From: Carboxylicivirga sp.
GTDB lineage: Bacteria; Bacteroidota; Bacteroidia; Bacteroidales; Marinilabiliaceae
Direction: 5' to 3'
NCBI GenBank assembly: GCA_025210475.1
Contig: JAOARW010000065.1
Location: 1 to 64,000 of the forward strand
DNA length: 64,000 bases
Part shown: positions 54,882 through 61,943 of the stretch, in pieces
Layout of the letters: each line of letters opens with the position of its first letter
Numbering within the stretch: position 1 is the stretch's first letter
The notes under the pieces: generated by a model
The model's input: the letters and a program-made list of their open reading frames with translations, nothing else
What the model was told of the DNA's origin: nothing
The model's database searches: none
Made by a program: the position numbers and the translations under genes

Positions 54882-55157
54882 CTTCAACAAATGTTGAAAG
54901 CCTTCATATAGAAAAAACAACCCTTCAATGAATGTTGAAAGCTAATCCAGGTAAAAAAACACGGCTTCAACAAACCTTGAAAGCTCAAAAAATGAAAAAG
55001 TCGCCCCTTCAACAAACCTTGAAAGCCTCGCTGTGAAAAAAACAGTGCTTCAACAAATATTGAAAGCTTGCCAAAGCAAAAAGTGAAGGCTTTAAGATTT
55101 ATTGAAGACTCAAAAAACACAAAAGTTGACTCTTCAAGATTGGAGCACGCATTGAAG
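54882..55157. repeat. Array of seven phased hairpin units, period 41-42 bp
   Basis: Units start (word CTTCAA or its variants) at 54882, 54923, 54965, 55007, 55048, 55090 and 55132. Each has a near-palindromic core of about 20 bp such as CTTCAACAAATGTTGAAAG. The spacers are A-rich, with A5-A7 tracts at a similar period. Spacing is 41, 42, 42, 41, 42, 42 bp, an average of 41.7, close to four turns of B-DNA. Read on the minus strand each unit is a hairpin followed by a T-run. Units 6 and 7 are diverged. The frame of 101 codons that crosses the array is not a convincing gene (see rejected). Confidence 0.75.
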
Positions 55158-55737
55158 CGCTGAAAAACGGGGATTTTACAATTCGCCATAGCTTAGGGTT
55201 TTGGCCTTTTTAATATGTTCCAATTAAGTTATTACTTTACAATAACAATTTCAAATGAAATTTAGTAGCTGAGTTCTATTTAATAATAGTGATTGCCCAA
55301 AAAACCTACAACTGCTCAGTAATTGGCCTAAAAATATTGATATAAATTATTTCTTAAAAGGCTAATTCGATAAAAGTAGCTGTTAACATTAACTGTTATA
55401 TTTAATCTATTCAACCGATGTTATAGTAATACTAAATAGTCCGTAGCACTAAGTCCGTAGTTCATTAATTATTAATCTTGTATTAAAAATGAGACTTCGA
55501 ATTTCAAGCTTCGGACTTAGGACTTAATTACTATAGTGCCACATTTGTTAGTGCAATAAATTACAATATTAAAGTTAAATACGCGGATCGTAACCTACAA
55601 CACCCAATCCTGAGCCTGTTTGCCAACGGCTAAAGCATACATTGATGCAATAGGATAATATAATTGATTATTATTTATGTGTAAGATGAATTGTATTTAA
55701 CAAATAAGATTAATTTTGAGGATGTAATAACGATAAA
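55158..55737. other. Gene-poor AT-rich region upstream of the ecsC-like gene
   Basis: About 580 bp without a credible gene. Around 55,437-55,535 there is an imperfect inverted repeat of the words AAGTCCG / CGGACTT, similar to words in the 60-kb repeat. Nothing else is supported. Confidence 0.4.
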
Positions 55738-55836
55738 GCCCGTATAGTCGATTGGAGTGAAGAAGAGGCTCTATTTTGGGTAGTTGGCGACAATATAAAC
55801 GGCTTACATAATAAGCTAAAATTAAATATTGAATGA
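55720..55836 (+). pseudogene. 3' remnant of a gene coupled to the ecsC-like gene
   Basis: From 55720 the frame reads GCNNDKARIVDWSEEEALFW and on to HNKLKLNIE, then TGA at 55834-55836, which overlaps the next ATG (55833) in the ATGA style of coupled genes. The amino-acid mix looks like real protein, but there is no start codon after the stop at 55717. This is best read as the tail of a gene whose front has been lost. Family unknown. Confidence 0.4.
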
Positions 55837-56468
55837 CAGAAAATAAGAAGTTAAATCAAGGCATGATTATGAAAGCCTTAGATTATGGATACGAGAAAGC
55901 TGTAAACGGGATACCAGGTATTGACTCAGCAGAAGAAATGGCTGCGAATTACATGAATAACGGAAAAGAATCTGTTGCAAATGCAAACTCTTTAATAAGA
56001 TGGCAAATATCTAAAGCTGGGACAAGTGGTTTTTTAACAGGATTGGGAGGTTTGATTACTATGCCCGTTGCTATACCTGCTAATTTAGCAAGTGTCATGT
56101 ATGTTCAGATAAGAATGATTGCAGCAATAGCTCACATGGGTGGACATGATTTGCGAGATGACAGAGTTAAGGCATTAGTCTATCTGTGTATGGCAGGAAA
56201 TGGAGCAAAAGACATCTTAAAAGATATTGGAATAGTAATTGGACAAAAATTGACAACCTCATTAGTGAAAAGTATTTCAGGAAAAACAATAACAGCCATC
56301 AATCAGAAAGTCGGATTCAGGCTTTTAACAAAGTTTGGCGAAAAAGGAGCCATAAATTTAGGAAAAGCAATTCCTTTAGTAGGTGGAATCATAGGAGGTT
56401 CTTTTGATAGTGTTGCTACAAATACAATTGGAAATATTGCTAGAAAAACATTTATTGAATCAAAATAA
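55833..56468 (+). CDS. EcsC family protein
   Basis: 211 residues. The core GGLITMPVAIPANLASVMYVQIRMIAAIAHMGGHD (about 73-107) is the hallmark of EcsC-type proteins, and the C-terminal IPLVGGIIGGSFDSVATNTIGNIARKTF is also typical. Two hydrophobic segments suggest membrane association. EcsC was named for an ABC-transporter operon in Bacillus, but stand-alone members are of unknown function. AT-rich codon use compared with the core genes. Starts by ATGA overlap with a gene remnant. Confidence 0.8.
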   Translation: MTENKKLNQGMIMKALDYGYEKAVNGIPGIDSAEEMAANYMNNGKESVANANSLIRWQISKAGTSGFLTGLGGLITMPVAIPANLASVMYVQIRMIAAIAHMGGHDLRDDRVKALVYLCMAGNGAKDILKDIGIVIGQKLTTSLVKSISGKTITAINQKVGFRLLTKFGEKGAINLGKAIPLVGGIIGGSFDSVATNTIGNIARKTFIESK

Positions 56469-56526
56469 CGATTGCACAATGCTTAGAAATATAATAAATA
56501 CACAATAGATCTTTAAAGAAAAAATA

Positions 56527-57060
56527 ATGAAGTACTTTGCTAATTATTGCACAACTATTATTTTGATGGTTGTTACAAATTTTGCACACGCACAATCTGA
56601 TACAAAAAGTATTATTGGAACCCAACTTAGTCAAACTAATAAAGTAATTACATATAATGGCCAAAGCTATTTAGGTTCTTTCAAGAGAATGAAAGATTTA
56701 ACTGTAACTTATATTAGTTTAAAACCATATAAAGAAGGAAAAACTAGAAAAATTTTAAAGAGGGATTTTAATAAATTAAAGGAAAAACTAGAAAAAACCT
56801 ACGACATTAATCTTAATAAAAGCAGTTTAAGTAATCATGATGTTGGTGTCTACTCAGATAAATCAGAAGATATTATAATACAGATAATATTGCATGACTA
56901 TAAGAAGTATGTTGCATATCCATCTTGCAATGTTGAGGTGGTTTTTTTTAGTGAAGAATTAGAAGAAAAGCGAATTAAGGAGATAGAGATGCTCGCAAAT
57001 ATGTCTTCAAAAGAGAGAAAGAAATACTTGAGGGAAATTAAAAAAAGAACAAAATTGTAA
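56527..57060 (+). CDS. Secreted protein of unknown function
   Basis: 177 residues with a signal peptide (about 1-23, cleavage after AHA). The mature part is Lys-rich and helical toward the end (EELEEKRIKEIEMLANMSSKERKKYLREIKKR). I recognise no family. The gene follows the ecsC-like gene by 58 bp on the same strand. A REP-like element begins 6 bp after its stop codon. Confidence 0.5.
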   Translation: MKYFANYCTTIILMVVTNFAHAQSDTKSIIGTQLSQTNKVITYNGQSYLGSFKRMKDLTVTYISLKPYKEGKTRKILKRDFNKLKEKLEKTYDINLNKSSLSNHDVGVYSDKSEDIIIQIILHDYKKYVAYPSCNVEVVFFSEELEEKRIKEIEMLANMSSKERKKYLREIKKRTKL

Positions 57061-57065
57061 TTTAT

Positions 57066-57156
57066 CCCCACGCTGGCGAGGATTTACAATCCGTGCCAAT
57101 TATTATAAAGCATTTGATTTTATATAGCACAGATTACAAATCTGCGCTAGCGAAGG
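57066..57156. repeat. REP/MITE-like palindromic element, copy B
   Basis: Same design as copy A, with inner hairpins GAGGATTTACAATCCGTGCC and GCACAGATTACAAATCTGCGC. Its central 80 bp differ from copy D (59048) by a single base, so the two spread recently. It begins 6 bp after the stop of the upstream gene and runs directly into a coding remnant. Confidence 0.85.
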
Positions 57157-57269
57157 AGCCAATTAATATATCAGACGGAAAATACACTTGGTCTGAGAAA
57201 AAAGAAGGTTCAGCTACATACGCTAGATTATTTAAGGAAATTCCTGAAAGTATTGAGTTGAAATTGTAG
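57157..57269 (+). pseudogene. C-terminal gene remnant next to element B
   Basis: In one frame it reads ISDGKYTWSEKKEGSATYAR, then a short LFKEIPESIELKL tail to TAG at 57267. The composition is that of a real protein. The same frame is open back through element B, so the element either interrupts the gene or supplies its upstream end. There is no start codon of its own. Family unknown. Confidence 0.5.
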
Positions 57270-57311
57270 AAAATACGTATCCCAAGCTTGCGCCGATTTA
57301 CAATTCTATAA

Positions 57312-57398
57312 CCCCTATAATCCACTATATAGGGGATGGTAATAGTGTTGATTTACAATTTGAAGTCAGCACTATTCTTGTCTCCCTTTAAAGGGAGA
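57312..57398. repeat. Cluster of three palindromes
   Basis: CCCCTATA (57312) pairs with TATAGGGG (57328). AATAGTGTTGA (57341) pairs with TCAGCACTATT (57366) with one G-U; this second hairpin recurs at 58407. TCTCCCTTTAAAGGGAGA (57381-57398) is a perfect 18-bp palindrome. No gene covers them. Confidence 0.6.
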
Positions 57399-57424
57399 TT
57401 TAGAGAGTAAAACTAGTAATCGTA

Positions 57425-57499
57425 ATGAACCGGGTTTTCAATCCGTGCCAATATACTGATGAATTAGGCCTTAAAAAGATTAATAAGAAACAGCAATAA
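57425..57499 (+). pseudogene. Gene scrap joined to half a REP-like element
   Basis: ATG at 57425 reads into the element word TTTTCAATCCGTGCC, then continues as YTDELGLKKINKKQQ to TAA at 57497. The first part is element-derived (VFNPCQ), the second looks like a real protein tail. It is probably a remnant rather than a working gene. Confidence 0.4.
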
Positions 57500-57566
57500 C
57501 ACCGCCCCAAATAGACGCTGATATGCAAATCGAAATATTCACAATTTAACTAAAAACTTAACAAAT

Positions 57567-57881
57567 ATGACCAAACTCCTAACAGCCTTAACAATTGGAT
57601 TAATAGCCGGATTGATTGACATTTTACCAATGCTTATTCAAAAAATAAATAAGCGAGACACCATCTCGGCCTTTATCCATTATTTTGCACTCGGGCTTAT
57701 TATACCATTTGTTAATTGGGGAATTACACCATGGTTAACTGGCTTACTTATTGCTCTTCTTTCATCTATACCTATCATGATCATTGTTTACCCACGCGAT
57801 AAAAAGGCAATCATACCTATGATTGTATTTTCAATTATACTTGGTTCCGGCATTGGTATGGCAGGGGCAACATTTATTTAA
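57567..57881 (+). CDS. Small membrane protein of unknown function
   Basis: 104 residues with four hydrophobic stretches (about 3-23, 35-52, 55-74, 81-102) and a conserved-looking ALGLIIPFVNWGITPWLTGLL. No family recognised. It sits among REP-like elements and gene scraps, with 35 bp to the next annotated frame. Confidence 0.55.
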   Translation: MTKLLTALTIGLIAGLIDILPMLIQKINKRDTISAFIHYFALGLIIPFVNWGITPWLTGLLIALLSSIPIMIIVYPRDKKAIIPMIVFSIILGSGIGMAGATFI

Positions 57882-57949
57882 TAGCTACAAAACAAACAAT
57901 AGAATCAATAATAGTAATGAATTTACACACACACTTTAACCAAGCAACA

Positions 57950-58375
57950 ATGAAGGCTATAAGCTTCTCTTTTAAACTTGTTTTATGCACAATATTAATC
58001 GGTCTCAGCACAATAAGCTGTGATAAGGATGATGAACCTGATGTGTATTACGTGAAATATAAAATGGAAAGTTCAACCCCATATACCGGTGGCGAATTAA
58101 GCGTTGTTTTCACATCAGATAAAGGCAATGATGAACAAGTGTTAATCAATCCCAATACTAGTTGGGAAACAACAATAGGTCCGGTTGAAAAAGGCTTTAC
58201 GGCCGAAATATATATTGTGAACAGAAAAGGTACAGAAGCTATGCAAATTTATAGCGAAATAGATGTCAGTAAGAATGGCAGTCCTTTTGCCATAAAAGCA
58301 TACGAAGGACAGGTTACACCAAGGGTAAATAGATCAACTTTATCAACAGGTACAAAATATACCATTGATTTTTAG
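57950..58375 (+). CDS. Small lipoprotein of unknown function
   Basis: 141 residues from MKAISFSFKL (the frame is open upstream to 57917, outside the signal peptide). Lipobox LSTISC (Cys about residue 23) is followed by DKDDEPD, acidic residues after the lipidated Cys as in Bacteroidota surface lipoproteins. The mature part looks like a small beta-sandwich (YTGGELSVVFTSDKGNDEQVLI). Similar small secreted domains occur as orphan lipoproteins; the role is unknown. Confidence 0.6.
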   Translation: MKAISFSFKLVLCTILIGLSTISCDKDDEPDVYYVKYKMESSTPYTGGELSVVFTSDKGNDEQVLINPNTSWETTIGPVEKGFTAEIYIVNRKGTEAMQIYSEIDVSKNGSPFAIKAYEGQVTPRVNRSTLSTGTKYTIDF

Positions 58376-58406
58376 CTTGGCGCATAAGCCCTAAATGAGA
58401 GAAGGT

Positions 58407-58443
58407 AATAGTGTTGATTCACAATGTGGAAGTCAACACTATT
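58407..58443. repeat. Second copy of the AATAGTGTTGA hairpin
   Basis: AATAGTGTTGA (58407-58417) pairs perfectly with TCAACACTATT (58433-58443). The flanks also resemble those of the copy at 57341. It lies between the lipoprotein gene and element C. Confidence 0.6.
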
Positions 58444-58448
58444 CGGGT

Positions 58449-58545
58449 CTCTCTCCGCTGGCGCGGCTTTACAATCCGTGCCAATGATTATAAAGCCATT
58501 GAACTAATGAACACAGATTACAAATCTGCGCTAGCTGAAGGGAGA
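58449..58545. repeat. REP/MITE-like palindromic element, copy C
   Basis: Same inner hairpins as copies A, B and D (GCGGCTTTACAATCCGTGCC with one base changed, and CACAGATTACAAATCTGCGC), with a more diverged centre. It runs straight into a coding remnant. Confidence 0.8.
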
Positions 58546-58588
58546 AATTAAAGACTTCATCGAGCAAGTTAAAACAATAGACGAATAA
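58535..58588 (+). pseudogene. C-terminal gene remnant next to element C
   Basis: The frame reads LKGEIKDFIEQVKTIDE to TAA at 58586-58588, two bases before the next ATG (58590). It looks like the tail of a gene in an operon with the 58590 gene whose front was replaced by the element. Confidence 0.4.
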
Positions 58589-58589
58589 T

Positions 58590-58952
58590 ATGGAATACAC
58601 TAAAGGAAATGCAATTGATTACTTTTTTGAAAAAGTAGATGCTAAAGAAATGGAGTTTTCGTCCGTTCGAAAACAACTCGAAATGGATGGTTTTGAAAAA
58701 GAAGAAATAAGCATCATTGTTAAACAAGTAGACAAACAACTAATCAGAGCTACTGAGTTACGTGCTGCCCATGCTTTAGGTAAAAACTTATTCTATGGTG
58801 GATTACTTTTGGCTTTGGTTGGAATAGTTATCACCATCGGAACCTATACTGGACTAATCAATATGGGTAATAAATTTCTTGTTGCTTATGGCCCTGTGGT
58901 AACCGGACTAATTATTGCTTTATCAGGCAAAGTTAAAATGAATCGATTTTAG
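58590..58952 (+). CDS. Small membrane protein of unknown function
   Basis: 120 residues. A charged helical N-terminal half (about 1-62, ending in QLIRATELRAAHALGK) and two C-terminal membrane helices (about 67-90, 96-116). No family recognised. It lies between two REP-like elements and is followed 4 bp later by another small frame that is cut by element D. Confidence 0.55.
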   Translation: MEYTKGNAIDYFFEKVDAKEMEFSSVRKQLEMDGFEKEEISIIVKQVDKQLIRATELRAAHALGKNLFYGGLLLALVGIVITIGTYTGLINMGNKFLVAYGPVVTGLIIALSGKVKMNRF

Positions 58953-58956
58953 AAAG

Positions 58957-59091
58957 ATGGATAATACCGGTGCTGAACAAAGTCTCCGCCTTCAATCATT
59001 CTATAATTTAGTTGATAGACTAACAAGGTATAAAACCACTAAAATAGCCCCCACGCTGGCGCGGATTTACAATCCGTGCCAATTATTATAA
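58957..59091 (+). pseudogene. Small gene truncated by REP-like element D
   Basis: ATG at 58957 reads MDNTGAEQSLRLQSFYNLVD, then RLTRYKTTKIA up to the element, then 13 element-derived residues (PTLARIYNPCQLL) to TAA at 59089. The first 31 residues look like real protein. The element has replaced the rest of the gene and now supplies its stop. Confidence 0.45.
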
Positions 59092-59139
59092 AGCATTTGA
59101 TTTTATATAGCACAGATTACAAATCTGCGCTAGCAGAGC
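59048..59139. repeat. REP/MITE-like palindromic element, copy D
   Basis: Inner hairpins GCGGATTTACAATCCGTGCC and GCACAGATTACAAATCTGCGC. One base differs from copy B over the central 80 bp. It ends 5 bp from the ispD stop codon and cuts the small gene at 58957. Confidence 0.85.
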
Positions 59140-59144
59140 CGCTT

Positions 59145-59858
59145 CTATGCCATTTCAATATTTAAATCCTCTTCTTCGTCACTTTCTTCGAATCCCGCAT
59201 CTATAAATGCTTCGGCCAATACCATATCAAAAGGTGTAGTAATTTTAATGTTCTCGCGGTTGCCCGCCACCAGGTGAATGGTTTTCCCATAAGCTTCAAC
59301 AACCGAGGCATCATCGGTAAATAGTGGGGTGTAGGCTTGCTCATAAGCCGGCAGTAACAGATCGGAATGAAAAACCTGTGGTGTTTGAACCAGTTTAATG
59401 CTTGAACGATCCAAAGCCACACTGCTGTCTTCGTTAACCTGGCGGATGGATTCGTAAGCATCCAATACCGGAATGGCATTACCCAAAGCACGGGCATGGT
59501 GGTAACAGCGTTTCAGTGTATCGGGCGAAACAAAGGGACGAACACCATCGTGTATACCAATAAGAGCAGGTTGATCTACCAGGGACAGACCATTTTTCAC
59601 ACTCTCAAAGCGGGTATTACCTCCTTTGGTAATGGCATGGGGTACCTTAAAGCGATGCTCGCGACAAAGCTTCTGCCAATAATCTATCTGGCTTTCGGGT
59701 AGTACCAATACCAGCTTTATTGTGGCATCAAAAGCATGAAACGTGTTTAAGGTGTGCATCAAGACCGGTAGGCCTTTAATCTGAAGAAACTGTTTGGGAA
59801 TATCGCTTCCCATGCGTGTGCCGCTGCCTCCGGCAACAATCAATGCATAGTTTGTCAT
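59145..59858 (-). CDS. ispD: 2-C-methyl-D-erythritol 4-phosphate cytidylyltransferase
   Basis: 237 residues from MTNYALIVAGG (the frame is open upstream to 59918; those 20 residues precede the family's usual start). The nucleotide-binding loop VAGGSGTRMGSDIPKQF (about 8-24), HDGVRPFVS (about 106-114), and LVQTPQVF are conserved. Catalytic Arg and Lys of the loop are present. The C-terminus has an added acidic tail (EESDEEEDLNIEMA). It makes CDP-ME in the MEP isoprenoid pathway. No ispF is adjacent. Confidence 0.95.
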   Translation of the reverse strand: MTNYALIVAGGSGTRMGSDIPKQFLQIKGLPVLMHTLNTFHAFDATIKLVLVLPESQIDYWQKLCREHRFKVPHAITKGGNTRFESVKNGLSLVDQPALIGIHDGVRPFVSPDTLKRCYHHARALGNAIPVLDAYESIRQVNEDSSVALDRSSIKLVQTPQVFHSDLLLPAYEQAYTPLFTDDASVVEAYGKTIHLVAGNRENIKITTPFDMVLAEAFIDAGFEESDEEEDLNIEMA

Positions 59859-59949
59859 TTGTTCATCGGGTAAATCGTTATTACTTTTTTCCCATGCCTC
59901 AAATTTAGGACGCTTCAATTAATATCACAAGGCATTTGTTTTTTGATTT

Positions 59950-60775
59950 GTTGAACAGTTTATGCAGATGCGATTTCATCTGGTTCCAACTACGGACTAC
60001 GGACTATGGACTTCCTGCTTTCTTACGTCCTCCGCCTCCAATCTTCAGTCTACTGACTACTGACTAATCACTACCAACTAATCTCTACTGAATATAATCA
60101 TATTTCAATGTGTTGAATAGTTTAAAAGTTGAACAGTTTATTGTAGTTGTAATTTCAGCTGGTTCCAACTACGGACTACGGACTATGGACTTCGTGCTTT
60201 CTTCTGTCCTCCAGTCTTCCGTCTTCTGTCTACTGACTAATCACTACTGACTACAATCTTATTTCAATGTGTTGAATAGTTTAAAAGTTGAACAGTTTAT
60301 GCAGATGCGATTTCATCTGATTCCAACTACGGACTATGGACTTCGTGCTTTCTTCTGTCCTCCGTCTCCAGTCTTCCATCTACTGTCTTCTGACCACTGA
60401 CTAATCACTACTGACTACAATCTTATTTCAATGTGTTGAATAGTTTAAAAGTTGAACAGTTTATGCAGATGCTATTTCAGCCGGTTCCAACTACGGACTC
60501 CGGACTATGGACTTCCTGCTTTCTTCCGTCCTCCAGTCTTCTGACTTCTGTCTTCCGTCTTCTGTCTACTCACTACTGACTAATCACTACAATCATATTT
60601 CAATGTGTTGAATAGTTTAAAAGTTGAACAGTTTATTGCAATTGTAATTTCAGCTAGTTCCAACTCCGGACTACGGACTATGGACTTCGTGCTTTCTTCT
60701 GTCCTCCAGTCTTCCGTCTACTGCCTACTGTCTACTGACTAATCACTACTGAGTAATCTCTACTAACTAATCATC
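59950..60775. repeat. Tandem repeat of five units, 159-178 bp each
   Basis: The word GTTGAACAGTTTA opens units at 59950, 60128, 60287, 60451 and 60623. Each unit runs through GGTTCCAACTACGGAC, GGACTATGGACTTC and a pyrimidine-rich block of short words (TCTTC, CTACTGACTA, TAATCACTAC) to TTTCAATGTGTTGAATAG. Unit lengths differ (178, 159, 164, 172) by loss or gain of the short words. It lies between the divergent ispD and 60864 genes. It has no ORF and no spacer-repeat pattern. Confidence 0.85.
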
Positions 60776-60863
60776 CAAATAAGCAACCATCACTTTTTTT
60801 GACTTACATCAGAATAACTCTAATTCTAAAATTCGTATTTTGCATTTACAAAAATATCTGACG

Positions 60864-61157
60864 ATGCCAACAATTCGCTTGATACCATTAACATCCATCG
60901 CATTATATATTCTCGCAATTGCACTTAATGCGTTAATAACCGATTTTGAAAATGATCAATGGAAACAATTATTAAGCAACTATGTTGAAACACCGGCATT
61001 AATCACTGCAATCCTACTTGGTTATCTTACCATCGTATTGTTGTTATTTAAAAGATTAAAGCTAAGCATAGACGTGGGAATTACAGTATTGATTACACTG
61101 GCGATTTCAGCGTATTGTGGCTATGTGATATTTTTAATATACAATGTTGTTAATTAA
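60864..61157 (+). CDS. Small membrane protein of unknown function
   Basis: 97 residues from MPTIRLIPLTS (a TTG eight codons upstream is in frame but not needed). Three hydrophobic segments (about 5-24, 38-57, 67-92). No family recognised. It is followed by the DUF2461 gene after 11 bp on the same strand, so the two may be co-transcribed. The tandem repeat ends about 90 bp before it. Confidence 0.6.
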   Translation: MPTIRLIPLTSIALYILAIALNALITDFENDQWKQLLSNYVETPALITAILLGYLTIVLLLFKRLKLSIDVGITVLITLAISAYCGYVIFLIYNVVN

Positions 61158-61168
61158 AACTGAGTAAA

Positions 61169-61849
61169 ATGATAGACCCAATTGTATTCGACTTCCTGAC
61201 AAAGCTAAAAGCCAATAACAACCGCGATTGGTTTAATGATAACAAGGCTCTTTTTAACGAGGCCAAAGCATCTTTCGAAAAATCGATGCAACAGTTTATC
61301 GATATTGTGCATGAAGTTGACCCGGGCATTGGTGATTTAACGTCCAAGGAATGTGTTTTCCGCATTTACCGCGATACCCGCTTTTCGAAGGATAAAACGC
61401 CCTATAAAACCAACATGGGTGGTTTTGTCGCTAAAGGCGGTCGTAAAAGTAGTATGGCGGGTTACTATTTGCACGTTGAGCCGGGAGCCTGCATGATTGC
61501 CGGAGGAAGCTATTGTCCGCCAGCTGATGTACTAAAAAACATCCGTCGCGAAATTTATAATTTTGCTGACGAGTACAAGGCCATTATTAACGATAAAGAG
61601 TTTGTTAAGGTGTTTCCTGAGAAGTTTGAAGATAAACTAAAGATGGCCCCCAAAGGATTCCCCAAAGACTTTGAAGACATTGAACTGTTAAAATACAAGT
61701 CCTTCGCTCCATTGCATGCAGCCACTGATGATGAACTTCAAGGCGATAAGGCCGAGGACAATGTCCGACACATTATCAAAATACTGGAGCCTCATAACTC
61801 CTTTATCAACCGCGGTATTACCACTGAGGAAGACGAAATAGTTTTGTAG
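61169..61849 (+). CDS. DUF2461 domain-containing protein
   Basis: 226 residues. Family motifs: NNRDWFNDNKALF (about 15-27), FRIYRDTRFSKDKTPYKTNMGGF (about 66-88) and the C-terminal YKSFAPLHAATDDEL. No signal peptide. The family (also TIGR02453) is widespread in Bacteroidota and of unknown function. Confidence 0.9.
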   Translation: MIDPIVFDFLTKLKANNNRDWFNDNKALFNEAKASFEKSMQQFIDIVHEVDPGIGDLTSKECVFRIYRDTRFSKDKTPYKTNMGGFVAKGGRKSSMAGYYLHVEPGACMIAGGSYCPPADVLKNIRREIYNFADEYKAIINDKEFVKVFPEKFEDKLKMAPKGFPKDFEDIELLKYKSFAPLHAATDDELQGDKAEDNVRHIIKILEPHNSFINRGITTEEDEIVL

Positions 61850-61900
61850 GTTATTAGGTGTATAGGAAGTTAGGCCACAAATGATACATTATCAACATTT

Positions 61901-61925
61901 CTAGAAGCTAGTCTCTAGCTTCTAG
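61901..61925. repeat. Perfect inverted repeat, 11-bp arms
   Basis: CTAGAAGCTAG (61901-61911) and CTAGCTTCTAG (61915-61925) pair perfectly around TCT. It lies between the DUF2461 and larC-like genes, 19 bp before the latter. No T-run follows directly, so it may be a weak terminator or an operator. Confidence 0.5.
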
Positions 61926-61943
61926 TCTCTTAAAAAGATAAAA

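Noticed and set aside
54882..55157. CRISPR array
   Set aside because: Cores are palindromic, about 20 bp and imperfect, spacers are A-rich and alike, units 6 and 7 are degenerate, and no cas gene is present.
54884..55189. A minus-strand frame of 101 codons across the hairpin array
   Set aside because: It is open only because the repeats lack stops. The repeat words fall in different reading phases (AFNIC, SFQHSLK, KLSIFVEA), so selection is on DNA spacing and not on protein.
59950..60775. CRISPR or coding repeat
   Set aside because: Units are 159-178 bp, nearly identical throughout with no unique spacers, and all frames are interrupted.
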